From Acinetobacter gandensis (lineage in GTDB: Bacteria > Pseudomonadota > Gammaproteobacteria > Pseudomonadales > Moraxellaceae), in the NCBI RefSeq assembly GCF_001678755.1, contig NZ_LZDS01000015.1:1-37116 (forward strand): a stretch of DNA of 37,116 nt, written 5' to 3'. Made by a program: the position numbers and the translations under genes. Shown here in pieces: positions 6,707 to 15,624 of this stretch (positions within the stretch are counted from its first letter, which is position 1; each line of letters starts with the position of its first letter). Below the pieces are notes generated by a model. That model was not told the origin of the DNA, did no database searches, and saw only the letters and a list, made by a program, of their open reading frames with translations.

Positions 6707-9163
6707 TTATTTAGAATTAACTTGGTTTGAAAACGCCTGATAAACGTCATCAAGATCTGAATTTTCTATAGATCCGTTTTGACCTTCATCGGCTGCAACT
6801 GGGTTGTCCTGTAGATCTTCATCAATTGAAAATTCAGATTCAGCACAATTAAAAAACGTATCGACTATTTGTTCGGCATCCATTTCGTCATAACTAAATT
6901 CAGTGTCATCAACTGAAATAAGGTTTTCCAATTGTTCTGGTTCATCTACTGCAATCAGATTTTCCATTTCTGCAATCATGGCCAGAGGATCTGATTCATC
7001 TGCTGCAACTAGATTTTCCGCTTGTTCTGGTTCATCTACTGCAATCAGATTTTTCATTTCTGCAATCATGGCCAGAGGATCGGAATCATCTGCTGCAACT
7101 AGATTTTCCGCTTGTTCTGATGCACCTACCGCAACTAGGCTTTCTACTGGATTTTCAGCACTAGCTTCCACCTGGCTAAAGAAATCATCGACGATATTTT
7201 GTGCTTCAGTATCTTCTTCCCATTCAATAGCCGCAAAGAATTGATCGACCACTTGTAGACATTCTTCGGGTTGTGGATTTTCTGGATCTTCAAAAACTGT
7301 TTTATCTAACTGAAATTCGGGGATAACCAAGCTAGAAATATCTATCTGTTCAGCCTGTTCTACTGTAGTAATTGCAGCTATACGTTTTTCAATTTTTGCC
7401 TTATGCAGCTTTACGTCTAAATCAGGAATAGGAATTGAAAGTTCCAGATCCTCAAAGGCAATTTTTTCTAATTGTTTGTGAGTTGGAAAACCTTTAATTG
7501 CTTTCATGCTAGGAGAAACGGACTTTAGGCGATCCACAAAAGCACTGTCATTAAAATACTTAGCCTTTTCACACATGATAGGTTTTGTATTTTCCATAAA
7601 GATAATTTCTTTATCTTGCGACAATTCTTTTAGCTCTTGAGGGAGCATTAAAGCTCGTCTTTGATCTGATTCATTTTCTGAATTAGAGCCACCTTGCCCC
7701 CATGCCATAGAACGGCTTTGGCCCTTAGATTTGGCTTTGAAAGTGAAATAGCCAAGCATTTCACTATATTCATTAGCATCTCGTTGCTCTCTAGGCGGGT
7801 AAACGATTTGCAAAGCATGGTTAGTTACAAGCCCCCTAGTTTGAGTTTTATAAACGTCCTCTAACTGGCCAATAGACTGAATAATTGTTAATAAACGAAT
7901 GTTATAGCCCGCAATAAATGAGTTAGCGTCTGCAATTTTCGCTACTTTACCGACAGCCGTTGCTTCATCATTCACAACTAGGCACTGGTATTTCAAAGAT
8001 GAATCTTGTTGTGGCAGTGTTTTTAGATTCACATCAATTAAGAGTGAATAAAACAGATTGATTAAGTTTTTAGCATCTCCTAAGCGGTTAGGTTGAACAC
8101 CAAAATAAATAGACATTCTTTGTCTGCGTACATCTTCAAGTTTAAAGTCACTTGATGAAGTTGCAGCGTCCACAATCGGGTTCGCAAAAATCGTTAAAGG
8201 TGAGGTAAAAGTAGAAATGATGTTACCAAGCGTATTGTCTGGTGAACTTAAAAAACGGTTTAAAGCATCTAGGCAAGTATCACTAAGCGGTTTATCACTT
8301 TGCGCTCTTTCATCAATAATAGATCTAATATGATCCTGAATTGGCTTACCTTTACCTGAACTCTGTCTTAAAACCTCGCCCATAGTTACAGGCAGATCTT
8401 CAGTTTCAAATAGATATAGGGCTAGGCCAAGAAATAAGTTATTAGCATTGTCATTCCAGAAATCGGTTTTAGCATCACCAGTCACAGGGTAGAAACTTCG
8501 ACCAATAGCAAGAATTTCACCTACTCTAAAATTTTCGTCATGACTAACGGTATCAAATGGATTCCATTTGTGAGATTTTAGATCTTCAGAAAATGGGCTG
8601 AATAGATAAACTTTCTGGCCATTCTTAGCACGAAATTTAGAAGTTAATAGGAAGTTTTCAAGCTTTAAATCCAGTACAACTACACTATCCGAATAGTTTA
8701 GAAGGTTAGGAATAACAATCGCTACACCTTTACCGCTTCGTGTCGGAGCAGCCAGAAGTACAAATTGCTGACCGCCAAGCATTAAATATTTATTATGATA
8801 TTTCCCTACTAAAATTCCCTTATTTCCCATCAATCCAGATTTCTGAATTTCTTTTGTTGTGGCAAATCTGGCATCACCGTGTAACGACTGTTTTTTATTA
8901 AACAGACTAGCAATGACTAAAGCAGGGAGAACAAAAGTGATAAATAGTGCAGCGATCAAGGCACCTTGCAGCTTTTTCTTTTGTGCAGGTACATTGTGTG
9001 CATATAAATCCCAATAATACCCCCACGTTGTCAGATTCACTTCAGGAAATGGATTGGTCTTATTAGCTAAGTAATAAAGAACACCGGCCAGATATTTAGT
9101 AATAAAGAAACCAATGACCGCTAAAAAAATTGCAAGGAGTAGGATCAGGATTTTTTTATTCAC
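6707..9163 (-). CDS. virD4: Type IV coupling protein VirD4/TraG
   Basis: An 818-residue ATPase that brings the relaxase-DNA complex to the type IV secretion channel at the inner membrane. Two N-terminal membrane segments (about 4-33 and 66-88) are followed by the motor domain with Walker A APTRSGKG (139-146). The Walker B region is CLVVNDEATAVG (about 394-405), with NDE in place of the more usual LDE. The start is GTG at 9163, overlapping the virB11 stop (GTGA), with a G-rich ribosome site. Unusual: after about residue 600 there is a ~200-residue, strongly acidic tail not typical of VirD4, containing two perfect-length 30-residue repeats encoded at 6931-7110. The tail may recruit partners; that is inference. 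Confidence 0.93.
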   Translation of the reverse strand: MNKKILILLLAIFLAVIGFFITKYLAGVLYYLANKTNPFPEVNLTTWGYYWDLYAHNVPAQKKKLQGALIAALFITFVLPALVIASLFNKKQSLHGDARFATTKEIQKSGLMGNKGILVGKYHNKYLMLGGQQFVLLAAPTRSGKGVAIVIPNLLNYSDSVVVLDLKLENFLLTSKFRAKNGQKVYLFSPFSEDLKSHKWNPFDTVSHDENFRVGEILAIGRSFYPVTGDAKTDFWNDNANNLFLGLALYLFETEDLPVTMGEVLRQSSGKGKPIQDHIRSIIDERAQSDKPLSDTCLDALNRFLSSPDNTLGNIISTFTSPLTIFANPIVDAATSSSDFKLEDVRRQRMSIYFGVQPNRLGDAKNLINLFYSLLIDVNLKTLPQQDSSLKYQCLVVNDEATAVGKVAKIADANSFIAGYNIRLLTIIQSIGQLEDVYKTQTRGLVTNHALQIVYPPREQRDANEYSEMLGYFTFKAKSKGQSRSMAWGQGGSNSENESDQRRALMLPQELKELSQDKEIIFMENTKPIMCEKAKYFNDSAFVDRLKSVSPSMKAIKGFPTHKQLEKIAFEDLELSIPIPDLDVKLHKAKIEKRIAAITTVEQAEQIDISSLVIPEFQLDKTVFEDPENPQPEECLQVVDQFFAAIEWEEDTEAQNIVDDFFSQVEASAENPVESLVAVGASEQAENLVAADDSDPLAMIAEMKNLIAVDEPEQAENLVAADESDPLAMIAEMENLIAVDEPEQLENLISVDDTEFSYDEMDAEQIVDTFFNCAESEFSIDEDLQDNPVAADEGQNGSIENSDLDDVYQAFSNQVNSK
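6931..7110 (-). repeat. Two tandem 90-bp repeats in the virD4 tail
   Basis: Units 6931-7020 and 7021-7110 differ at only a few positions, and part of a third follows at 7111-7120. Each encodes 30 residues containing NLIAVDEPEQ, AENLVAAD and DPLAMIAEM. The reading frame is kept, so repeat number can vary without breaking the protein. Confidence 0.85.
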
Positions 9164-10272
9164 TCCCTATCCCCTACAATAATTTCAGCATCACCAAATT
9201 GAGCCTTAACTTTAGAAACAGGATCAAATTTGATTTCAGAAATAAAGCGTTCTTTACCTATTAGATTACTTTCATCATCGTATTTTTTCTTCACTTCAAC
9301 ATGAACAATAATATCAATGGTTAAAGCAACTAATTCCTTTAGTGTAGTGGCATCGTAGATATTTGCTTGTTCATGTTCTTTGCACATAAAGACGTAGCGA
9401 TCATAAGCCAGTGAACAGCTTTCAGCGTGATAACTTGTAATAGATCCACTGTGACCAGTTGTAAGCAATTTCAGAAAGTCAAAAGCTTCTCCACCACGTA
9501 ATTCAGCAAGTAATACACGGTCTGGCTTCATACGCATATTACTAGCGATCAGATCAGATGGAGTTACCTTAGCTTTACCTTGACCACCTTTAGAATAAAG
9601 TAGGTGAACCTTGTTTTCATGTGGAACGAAAAGTTCACGTACATCTTCAATAGTGACAAGACGTTCATCTTTAGGAATGTACTGACAAATTGCCTTCATA
9701 AAAGTGGTTTTACCAGAACCAGTATCACCAACAACTGCAATATTTTTCTTACATTGAACAGCGAATTTAAAAAATCCCTCAAGATCTTTGTTTTCTAAAA
9801 ACTGGACTAGCTTAATATCTTCAGTACGTAATACAGGTTTAAACTGCTCAAACTCTTTAGATTTCCCATATCTGAAGTGGTCAAAAAAGCCTTGATCTTT
9901 ATATTCCTGAAATGATCGGTTTGACTCGTCAGGAATACGGATCGTCATTGATACCGTTCCATTTTCAATGGCTGGCGGTAGAACAATCTGAATACGCTCT
10001 CCATCAGGCAATTGAGCAGACAATATAGGGTTTTCTTGGCCAATTCGTTGATTGGTATAGGTAGCAATAACATTAGCTAAAGCTGTTATTTGCCCCATTT
10101 CCAGATTTATAGAATGCTTTTCCCATCCTTTATTAGATTCCGTCCAAACTTCATTAGGTGCGTTAATTGCAATTTCAGTCACCCCTTTAGTTTTTAAGAA
10201 TTTTTCTAATGGAAGTAATAGCTGTCTAACCATTACATCCTTGCTTAAAACATTATTTTGCGCGGAGTTCAT
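9160..10272 (-). CDS. virB11: VirB11-type secretion ATPase
   Basis: A 370-residue hexameric traffic ATPase of the type IV secretion system, acting at the cytoplasmic face of the inner membrane. Motifs: Walker A GDTGSGKTT (about 182-190), Asp-box region RLVTIEDVREL, Walker B PDRVLLAELRGGEAFDFL, and His box TTGHSGSITSYHAES. I place the start at 10272 (MNSAQNN), preceded by AGAGG at 5-base spacing; the frame is open further upstream. The start lies within the 3' end of virB10 (overlap about 20 bp), and the stop overlaps the GTG of virD4. Length and motifs are normal for the family. Confidence 0.95.
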   Translation of the reverse strand: MNSAQNNVLSKDVMVRQLLLPLEKFLKTKGVTEIAINAPNEVWTESNKGWEKHSINLEMGQITALANVIATYTNQRIGQENPILSAQLPDGERIQIVLPPAIENGTVSMTIRIPDESNRSFQEYKDQGFFDHFRYGKSKEFEQFKPVLRTEDIKLVQFLENKDLEGFFKFAVQCKKNIAVVGDTGSGKTTFMKAICQYIPKDERLVTIEDVRELFVPHENKVHLLYSKGGQGKAKVTPSDLIASNMRMKPDRVLLAELRGGEAFDFLKLLTTGHSGSITSYHAESCSLAYDRYVFMCKEHEQANIYDATTLKELVALTIDIIVHVEVKKKYDDESNLIGKERFISEIKFDPVSKVKAQFGDAEIIVGDRE

Positions 10273-11677
10273 ACACACCTCTGAAATCAATATCTTTGGC
10301 CACGTAAATTGAAGCTACATCACCCTGATTTTTATAAATTGTTGGCTTGATATTGATTGTTTCATTCAACACTGTTTCAGCCATTGATTTACCCATGTCT
10401 GAAGTGTTTTGAAGCATATAAGGAGTGCTATTGTTCCCGCCTGTTTCTTTAGAAATACCGTAAGCAATAGCGTCTTGAACTAAAGAAAGCATAAACGCTG
10501 CACCGATACGTGCGCCCCAACGGTTATCTACTCGACCACTTAAACCACCTGTTCCTAAATGGTCTGCTGCGGGAGAATCAATATCGACAATAACACCATG
10601 CGGAGTTTTTAAGCGTGACCAGATGATACCTAAACGTCTTTGACCTTGTGCTGCAATACTTTTGTATTCTCCAATGACTTCAGATCCCGCTTCAGCAAGG
10701 ACTACACGACCATTATCAGAATAAACAGGTTGTGGAAGGACACATGAAGCCATACCGCCAATTTCTGAAACGACTTTAACTGACAGGTTGCAACGGATTA
10801 CACGACCTTTAGCAATTAAGTAATTTCGATCCCCAATAAACCTAGCCTGGACTTTATTAGAAGAATGACTAGCCATGTTAGTTGTAGCTTGTTGTGGCTG
10901 ATGCTGCTGCATAGGTTCATCATCATCATGCGCTAAAGACATCAAACCAGATCCAGAGAAATTACCAGAACGGCTATTACTATTCTGATCCTGTTCAAAC
11001 TGTTTCATCATGCCTGTTACTTGGTTATAAGCTGCTTGATGATTCATGCTTGACGGCTGGCCAACCGCCCCGCCTTGTTGTGAAGGATTGACAAAAATCC
11101 CGCCACCGTAACGGCTTCCATTGTTTAAAGGTACATATTGAGCTTGTTGTTGTGGCTGTGGCTGAATTACTACAGGCTGTTGATTTGCTGCTTGTTGTTC
11201 AACTACTGGCGCAGCTTCAGGCTGTCTTAAAATCTGCTGACCATTTTGGCATTGAAAAACCAACATGCCGTTATAAGTTAAAGCATTGCCGTTATTGTCT
11301 GTTAACTGTCTAGGAATACTTTGATCCTGACAGGCATCTAGGCTTTGAAATTGAGCATTTTGATCTGCATCCATTGGCACAGGATCAGTATTAGTAAAAT
11401 CCCGTCTTTTAGCTGAAGCATCTAGGCTTGGATCTATCTGATTTTCTTTTAATTGGGCTGCTTCTTCAGCATCACTACTATCTGAAAAGAAGTTATAGGC
11501 AAAGACCGCTATAACAGTAAAAAGTACCGCCATAACTGCAATAAACGCTATTTTTTTACCTTTTCCATCTTCCTGATCCCCACGTTCATTGACAGACACA
11601 ATGCCATTTTCTGATTCGTTAAATTCTTCATCAGGAGCTTGTTGATCATCTAATGGTTTTTGATCATTAATATTCAT
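10253..11677 (-). CDS. virB10: VirB10/TrbI outer-membrane core complex protein
   Basis: A 474-residue protein spanning the envelope and linking inner and outer membranes. A short acidic cytoplasmic head is followed by one membrane helix (about 42-62). Then comes a long Gln/Pro/Ser-rich periplasmic linker (about 140-270) with runs such as QPQPQQQAQ. The C-terminal TrbI domain (about 280-474) includes SEIGGMASC, RVVLAEAGSEVIGEYKS, RRLGIIWSRLKTPHG and the antenna-like hydrophobic stretch GARIGAAFMLSLVQDAIAYG. ATG at 11677 overlaps the virB9 stop by one base (TAATG), indicating coupling. Confidence 0.95.
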   Translation of the reverse strand: MNINDQKPLDDQQAPDEEFNESENGIVSVNERGDQEDGKGKKIAFIAVMAVLFTVIAVFAYNFFSDSSDAEEAAQLKENQIDPSLDASAKRRDFTNTDPVPMDADQNAQFQSLDACQDQSIPRQLTDNNGNALTYNGMLVFQCQNGQQILRQPEAAPVVEQQAANQQPVVIQPQPQQQAQYVPLNNGSRYGGGIFVNPSQQGGAVGQPSSMNHQAAYNQVTGMMKQFEQDQNSNSRSGNFSGSGLMSLAHDDDEPMQQHQPQQATTNMASHSSNKVQARFIGDRNYLIAKGRVIRCNLSVKVVSEIGGMASCVLPQPVYSDNGRVVLAEAGSEVIGEYKSIAAQGQRRLGIIWSRLKTPHGVIVDIDSPAADHLGTGGLSGRVDNRWGARIGAAFMLSLVQDAIAYGISKETGGNNSTPYMLQNTSDMGKSMAETVLNETINIKPTIYKNQGDVASIYVAKDIDFRGVYELRAK

Positions 11678-12567
11678 TAGTTCATATCCCCAGTAATGAC
11701 ACGTTTAACACCCTCTACAGTAGTGCCATCTTGTGGAGCAACACCGACAGGATCATAAGATTCATTGAAAATGCTCACTACGCCTTTTCCTTGACGTAAA
11801 ACAAATTTTTTAGCTAGAGCTTCAACAATCAAAAGTTTTGGATCTTCTTTACTGATATGGAAATTAACTTTTTCTTCCCCTTCCGTACCTTCAATAAATA
11901 CGACTGGAATATCGGTATTTCCTTTAAATCGCATATAGGTAAAACGACCGTCATCAAATAGCATTTCTGGAACAAAATGCTTCCCTTTACTGTTTGCGGC
12001 TTGACGATAATTCCAATTTTTAGGGATAGGTGCAGCATTGGCTAAACGATGCTGTAAAACCAAAAATTCAGTAAGTTGGCTTTCTTCTTTTAATTGTGCT
12101 GCATAAGCGTTATAGCGTTGAGCTTCTTCCTGTTTACGTTTTTCTTCTTCTTGTGGGTATTTAAAGACAACACGATACATCGGTTTTTCTTTGGCATTAT
12201 TTAGAACTTGAAAATCAAAACTATAATCACGCTTATTAGTGCGTAACTCTAAGTTATTCCGAGTAGCCTTATCCTTTGGCTTCACCCATACTAAATTTGA
12301 TCCAGTATCCGCAAAAATACACCAATTGGTGTCATCCTTTTCACAGTCTGAAGGGTATCCAGTAGCAGCACCACGCTCTAAAATTCTTTCACCTTCACCT
12401 AATACAATGCGGGTTACAGTGCCTTTTTTGACAGTAATTCGATAAACATCATTAGGAACATAGTTGATTGTTCTAATACGTGAATCGGTAGGCATAGCTT
12501 TAGGCGTAATTGCTGCATAAGAGATCCCATGCACAGCCAAACCCAAAGCAAGAATTAATTTTTTCAT
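11677..12567 (-). CDS. virB9: VirB9/TrbG core complex protein
   Basis: A 296-residue periplasmic/outer-membrane component. It has an N-terminal signal peptide (MKKLILALGLAVHGISYA, cut near residue 18). The N-terminal domain has DSRIRTINYVPNDVYRITV and TGYPSDC, and the C-terminal domain has FVPEMLFDDGRFTYMRF and VVSIFNESYDPVG, both typical of VirB9. RBS AAGGA lies upstream of the ATG. It follows virB8 by 11 bases and overlaps virB10 by one. Confidence 0.95.
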   Translation of the reverse strand: MKKLILALGLAVHGISYAAITPKAMPTDSRIRTINYVPNDVYRITVKKGTVTRIVLGEGERILERGAATGYPSDCEKDDTNWCIFADTGSNLVWVKPKDKATRNNLELRTNKRDYSFDFQVLNNAKEKPMYRVVFKYPQEEEKRKQEEAQRYNAYAAQLKEESQLTEFLVLQHRLANAAPIPKNWNYRQAANSKGKHFVPEMLFDDGRFTYMRFKGNTDIPVVFIEGTEGEEKVNFHISKEDPKLLIVEALAKKFVLRQGKGVVSIFNESYDPVGVAPQDGTTVEGVKRVITGDMN

Positions 12568-12578
12568 GTAATGATCCT

Positions 12579-13394
12579 TTACATTCCTTGTTGAGCTTGT
12601 GGCTGAACAGCAGCCCCGCCTTGTTGAATCGGAACATAGACTTGCTGACTAGGTTCAACAACCGCAGCTTGCGCTACAGGTCTGTTAGGAGATAGTTCAG
12701 GATCGACACGATAGCCCACGACCTTAAAGCCGAATGGATTTTTAATTAGATCTTTTTCTACCAGTTTATTTAGATTGTTCGGAGCATATTCATATCGAAT
12801 ACTTGCAATATAATATTGTGGCTGTTCATCACGATTAGCTTCGACTGAATGCAAAGTCTTAGTGAAGCGGACACTAGCGGTAAAACCTGTTTCATCCTGA
12901 TTAGTCTGGACAGAAATCACATCAACTTTTAATTCATATTTTTTGCCGTACTTTTTATCTCTTGCGCTATCACCTTCATAGAGTGAAGCAAAGTCATTAC
13001 CGACCTGATTACTGCTCATAGTCATGACTAAATCATAATCTGGCTGTAATAACGGATAGAAATAACTCTCACGGGCGGTTACATAGCGAGTAATGTTATT
13101 TTTATCAATTAATTCTTGTTTGCCTTTTACTTGCTGATCATCAACAACGCCTACGTATTCAACATTTCCTTGAGCTTTATCTACTGTGAAAACAACAGGT
13201 ACAGTCTGGCGCATTGGAGCTAATGTCACTAATCCAATGGCTTCTAAGACGGCCACGCCCACCGCTACTTTTGCAATAGTCCAAGCTTTACGTTCTGACT
13301 TAGCCCGCATCGCAATAAGATCTGCTTCCCAATCCATAGCTTTTTCATAGCTTTTAGCTTCTTCAGCAGCAGATACTTTTTTAAGTTTGTTCAT
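12579..13394 (-). CDS. virB8: VirB8 inner-membrane scaffold
   Basis: I place the start at 13394 (MNKLKKVS), giving 271 residues. The frame runs 44 codons further upstream, but that part is AT-rich leader containing an inverted repeat. One membrane helix (about 38-60, TIAKVAVGVAVLEAIGLVTL) anchors a periplasmic VirB8 domain with YVTARESYFYPLLQPDYDLV and YIASIRYEYAP. The C-terminus has a Pro/Gln-rich tail. It is the first gene after a terminator, so it probably opens a second operon (virB8-B9-B10-B11-D4). The ribosome site is weak; a direct repeat GGGTCTATC precedes the ATG. Confidence 0.93.
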   Translation of the reverse strand: MNKLKKVSAAEEAKSYEKAMDWEADLIAMRAKSERKAWTIAKVAVGVAVLEAIGLVTLAPMRQTVPVVFTVDKAQGNVEYVGVVDDQQVKGKQELIDKNNITRYVTARESYFYPLLQPDYDLVMTMSSNQVGNDFASLYEGDSARDKKYGKKYELKVDVISVQTNQDETGFTASVRFTKTLHSVEANRDEQPQYYIASIRYEYAPNNLNKLVEKDLIKNPFGFKVVGYRVDPELSPNRPVAQAAVVEPSQQVYVPIQQGGAAVQPQAQQGM

Positions 13395-13457
13395 GATAGA
13401 CCCGATAGACCCTATTAGAGTTATTTCTCTAAGTATGCCAAAAAATATAAAAATCGT

Positions 13458-13482
13458 AAACCAAAATAATATATTTTGGTTT
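13458..13482. promoter_or_regulatory. Inverted repeat upstream of virB8
   Basis: AAACCAAAATA (13458-13468) and its exact complement TATTTTGGTTT (13472-13482) are separated by 3 bases. The repeat sits between the terminator and the virB8 start, about 65 bp upstream of the ATG, in AT-rich DNA suitable for a promoter. It could be an operator or an RNA hairpin in the leader. Confidence 0.5.
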
Positions 13483-13510
13483 TGTAAATTCAATGTTTTC
13501 TGAAAAATTG

Positions 13511-13550
13511 CAAAAAAAATACCCATTTCAAAAGAAATGGGCTTTTTTTT
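13511..13550. terminator. Bidirectional terminator between virB5 and virB8
   Basis: Stem CCCATTTC (13522-13529) and GAAATGGG (13534-13541), loop AAAA. The + strand ends in T8 and the minus strand in a T-rich run after GGGTA. On the minus strand it follows the virB5 stop (13557) directly, so the transfer block is likely split into two transcription units here. Confidence 0.8.
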
Positions 13551-13556
13551 AAAAGT

Positions 13557-14258
13557 TTAGTTACCAGAGTAGCCGTCAAGAATGTTGCCTTTTTGGGCAG
13601 CACGTTTTAATCGGCCTTCAATTTCAAGCTGTTGTGCTGCATCTTTTTGAGCTTGCGCTTGCGCCTGCATCAAAGCAATTCGGTTTGCATCATTAGCAAC
13701 TTGTGACTGTTCCGCTTGAATCCTAGCCTGTAACTCAGCGATAGCTTTAGCATCAGTAGTGTTATTAATCTGTTTACGCAGATTATCAATCTGCTCAGTA
13801 CGCAGATCCGTAACGCCTAACGCTTGCTGATTTAAAGCCTGTGTTTGTGCATTGTTATTTAATGCAGCTTGACAGGCTTTATAGTTCTGGCCAGTTCTAG
13901 AAGCACAGTCATAAACCATTGTGGCATCACGAATGTTTCTAGCTGCTGAAGTCATACCATTGACACCGCCTTGTTGGATGCCTTTATAAATGTCAGCAAC
14001 GTCACTTGGAATCACGTCTTTAAGATATGGATTATTGACAGCATCACCGAAACCACGAATACCAGTAATGGAATCGTATTGCTGTTTTGCCTGTTGGATC
14101 TGGTTCACCATCTGATTGTATTGCTCACCCCAAGCCACCATATTTTGAACAGCTTGAACAAGGTTAGCACCGTCAATGACAGGAATACCTGTAGCATTGG
14201 CTTGACCACTAATAAACAAAGATGAACCTAAACCCAAAGCTAACAATTGTTTTTTCAT
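13557..14258 (-). CDS. virB5: VirB5/TrbJ-like minor pilus protein
   Basis: A 233-residue secreted protein. The signal peptide ends near GQANA (about residue 22). The mature start TGIPVIDGANLVQAVQNM and the helix WGEQYNQMVNQIQQAKQQYDS are characteristic of VirB5/TraC pilus-tip proteins. The rest is predicted helical and Gln/Ala-rich. The very C-terminus, RAAQKGNILDGYSGN, closely matches a motif that occurs twice in the lipoprotein encoded at 15319-15618. The gene lies after virB6 rather than after virB4, so the order is changed relative to classical virB operons. It ends just before a terminator. Confidence 0.88.
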   Translation of the reverse strand: MKKQLLALGLGSSLFISGQANATGIPVIDGANLVQAVQNMVAWGEQYNQMVNQIQQAKQQYDSITGIRGFGDAVNNPYLKDVIPSDVADIYKGIQQGGVNGMTSAARNIRDATMVYDCASRTGQNYKACQAALNNNAQTQALNQQALGVTDLRTEQIDNLRKQINNTTDAKAIAELQARIQAEQSQVANDANRIALMQAQAQAQKDAAQQLEIEGRLKRAAQKGNILDGYSGN

Positions 14259-14269
14259 TAGAAAAATTC

Positions 14270-15295
14270 CTACTTGTTTCTTTTGAGGTTAGAGAGAGTA
14301 TGTCGTTGATATAACGGCTTAGATCCTCCTGTATTCGAGCTATTGGAATTATTAGAGCTGCTAGAATTCCCTTGAACACTTCCCCCAGTAGTAGGAGTAG
14401 CTGAAGCACTATCAGATTTTGAATTATTACCGCCACCACCTTTAGTAATTGCTTGAGCTACAGCACGACCGACACCTTGAACACCCGCCCCACCTGTTAT
14501 GGCTGAAGCCATCGTTGGAATGTTCCACATGATCACTACAATAGTTCCCGCAACAATACAGAGGGAAACTACAGAAGTAAGAATGTCACCCGCATCAAAG
14601 TTATTAGCGATTTGCGTACACATGCCTGAAACGAAAGCAAAGAGCATACTGATAATTGCTGTGATAAAGCCTATGGTGAAAACATAGCTCAATGTTTGAG
14701 AAAGCCAACTTTCAAAATATTTTTGTGTAGCAGGGAACATTGCACACAGAATGAATATGGGACCAACGCCTAAACAAAGTTGCAGACTGATTTTTGCCAG
14801 TAAATATAGGCCAGTACCAATGAAGAACAATAGGAATTGAGCGACAGAAACAACAGCAGCAGATAAATACAAGCCAATATCAGGGAAAACGCCAGAAGCT
14901 GATTCAGCTTCTTCACCTAATTTTTGGATTAAATCACCCCACGGAACGCTCACTTGATCCAGTAAAGCACCTAACGAAGATTCACCACCTGGACTAACAA
15001 TCTGAATTAAACCTATGGCTAGTCCGTTAATAGCTTCAACAACAAAGGATTGATAGACTCCCGCACTTAAAGCAATTCCACCAACAAAAGCGATCTTAAA
15101 AAACTTCCATAAAGCGGTATAAATAGAATCTTCTTGTGCGCCAGTCGCAATATTGTAGCCAATGATCAGGATATAAATTGTTGCAGCAGTCAAAGCTATA
15201 GGAACAATTGCAGAAGCGATATTACTACTAACACCTGTCACGTAACTTGCTAATAGAGAATCAATTTTTGTTTCTAATGTAGTAATAATTGCCAT
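14270..15295 (-). CDS. virB6: VirB6/TrbL polytopic channel protein
   Basis: A 341-residue inner-membrane protein with about six hydrophobic segments (for example around 28-48, 67-85, 160-185, 190-210 and 230-262). Family features include the N-terminal periplasmic part, the WKFFKIAFVGG segment and the central ILCAMFPATQKYFESWLSQTLSYVF region. The last ~65 residues are low-complexity Ser/Asn/Gly. AGGGGA lies upstream of the ATG. It is placed between the lipoprotein gene and virB5. Confidence 0.93.
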   Translation of the reverse strand: MAIITTLETKIDSLLASYVTGVSSNIASAIVPIALTAATIYILIIGYNIATGAQEDSIYTALWKFFKIAFVGGIALSAGVYQSFVVEAINGLAIGLIQIVSPGGESSLGALLDQVSVPWGDLIQKLGEEAESASGVFPDIGLYLSAAVVSVAQFLLFFIGTGLYLLAKISLQLCLGVGPIFILCAMFPATQKYFESWLSQTLSYVFTIGFITAIISMLFAFVSGMCTQIANNFDAGDILTSVVSLCIVAGTIVVIMWNIPTMASAITGGAGVQGVGRAVAQAITKGGGGNNSKSDSASATPTTGGSVQGNSSSSNNSNSSNTGGSKPLYQRHTLSNLKRNK

Positions 15296-15318
15296 TGCAA
15301 TCCCCTATGAATCCTTAA

Positions 15319-15618
15319 TTATTTTGAATCTGGGTTATATCCATCGAGGATATTTCCCGATCCTTTTTTAGTTTCTGGTTTTACTGCTTTTTGCGGTGCA
15401 GAAGGATCATATTCATCAAGAATATTGCCCTTTTGGGATGCTCTAGCCTTGCGCTGCTTCAGTTCTTCTTGCTGTTCAGCAGTTAAGTCTTGAGGTTTTA
15501 ATTGTTGTGCAGCCTTCACTTCTTCTTTTAACTGCTTAACCTGTTCCTTATCATCAGAACATGCAGTTGTTAAAGTAGAAATAACCAACAAACTAGATAG
15601 TGCTAAAAACTTAGTCAT
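15319..15618 (-). CDS. VirB7/EexN-like lipoprotein with GNILD motifs
   Basis: A 99-residue lipoprotein: signal MTKFLALSSLLVISTLTTAC with lipobox TTAC (Cys 20), then a Gln/Lys/Glu-rich helix. Two copies of a motif lie in the C-terminal half: RASQKGNILDEYDPSAP and KGSGNILDGYNPDSK. The same motif ends VirB5. Position next to virB4 and virB6 suits VirB7 or an entry-exclusion lipoprotein (EexN); the sequence alone does not decide. Its start codon lies inside a perfect site A palindrome (15611-15624) and it starts 3 bases after the virB4 stop, so translation or local transcription here could be affected by KorB binding. Confidence 0.78.
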   Translation of the reverse strand: MTKFLALSSLLVISTLTTACSDDKEQVKQLKEEVKAAQQLKPQDLTAEQQEELKQRKARASQKGNILDEYDPSAPQKAVKPETKKGSGNILDGYNPDSK

Positions 15619-15624
15619 GACTAA
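15611..15624. promoter_or_regulatory. Site A palindrome over the lipoprotein start codon
   Basis: A perfect TTAGTCATGACTAA within the virB4/lipoprotein junction. It overlaps both the virB4 stop and the ATG of the next gene, and is the only perfect copy that overlaps coding sequence. Confidence 0.65.

Noticed and set aside
6903..7244. 113-codon open frame opposite the virD4 tail
   Set aside because: A mirror frame created by the in-frame 90-bp repeats; virD4 has clear homology on the minus strand.
13019..13030. TAGTCATGACTA, the central 12 bp of site A, inside virB8
   Set aside because: It lies within coding sequence for a Met-Thr-Met stretch and lacks the outer base pair; probably chance, so not counted among the ten sites.
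13395..13526. Upstream extension of the virB8 frame (44 codons)
   Set aside because: It reads through the inverted repeat and terminator flank; VirB8 proteins start near the basic segment before their membrane helix, as at 13394.
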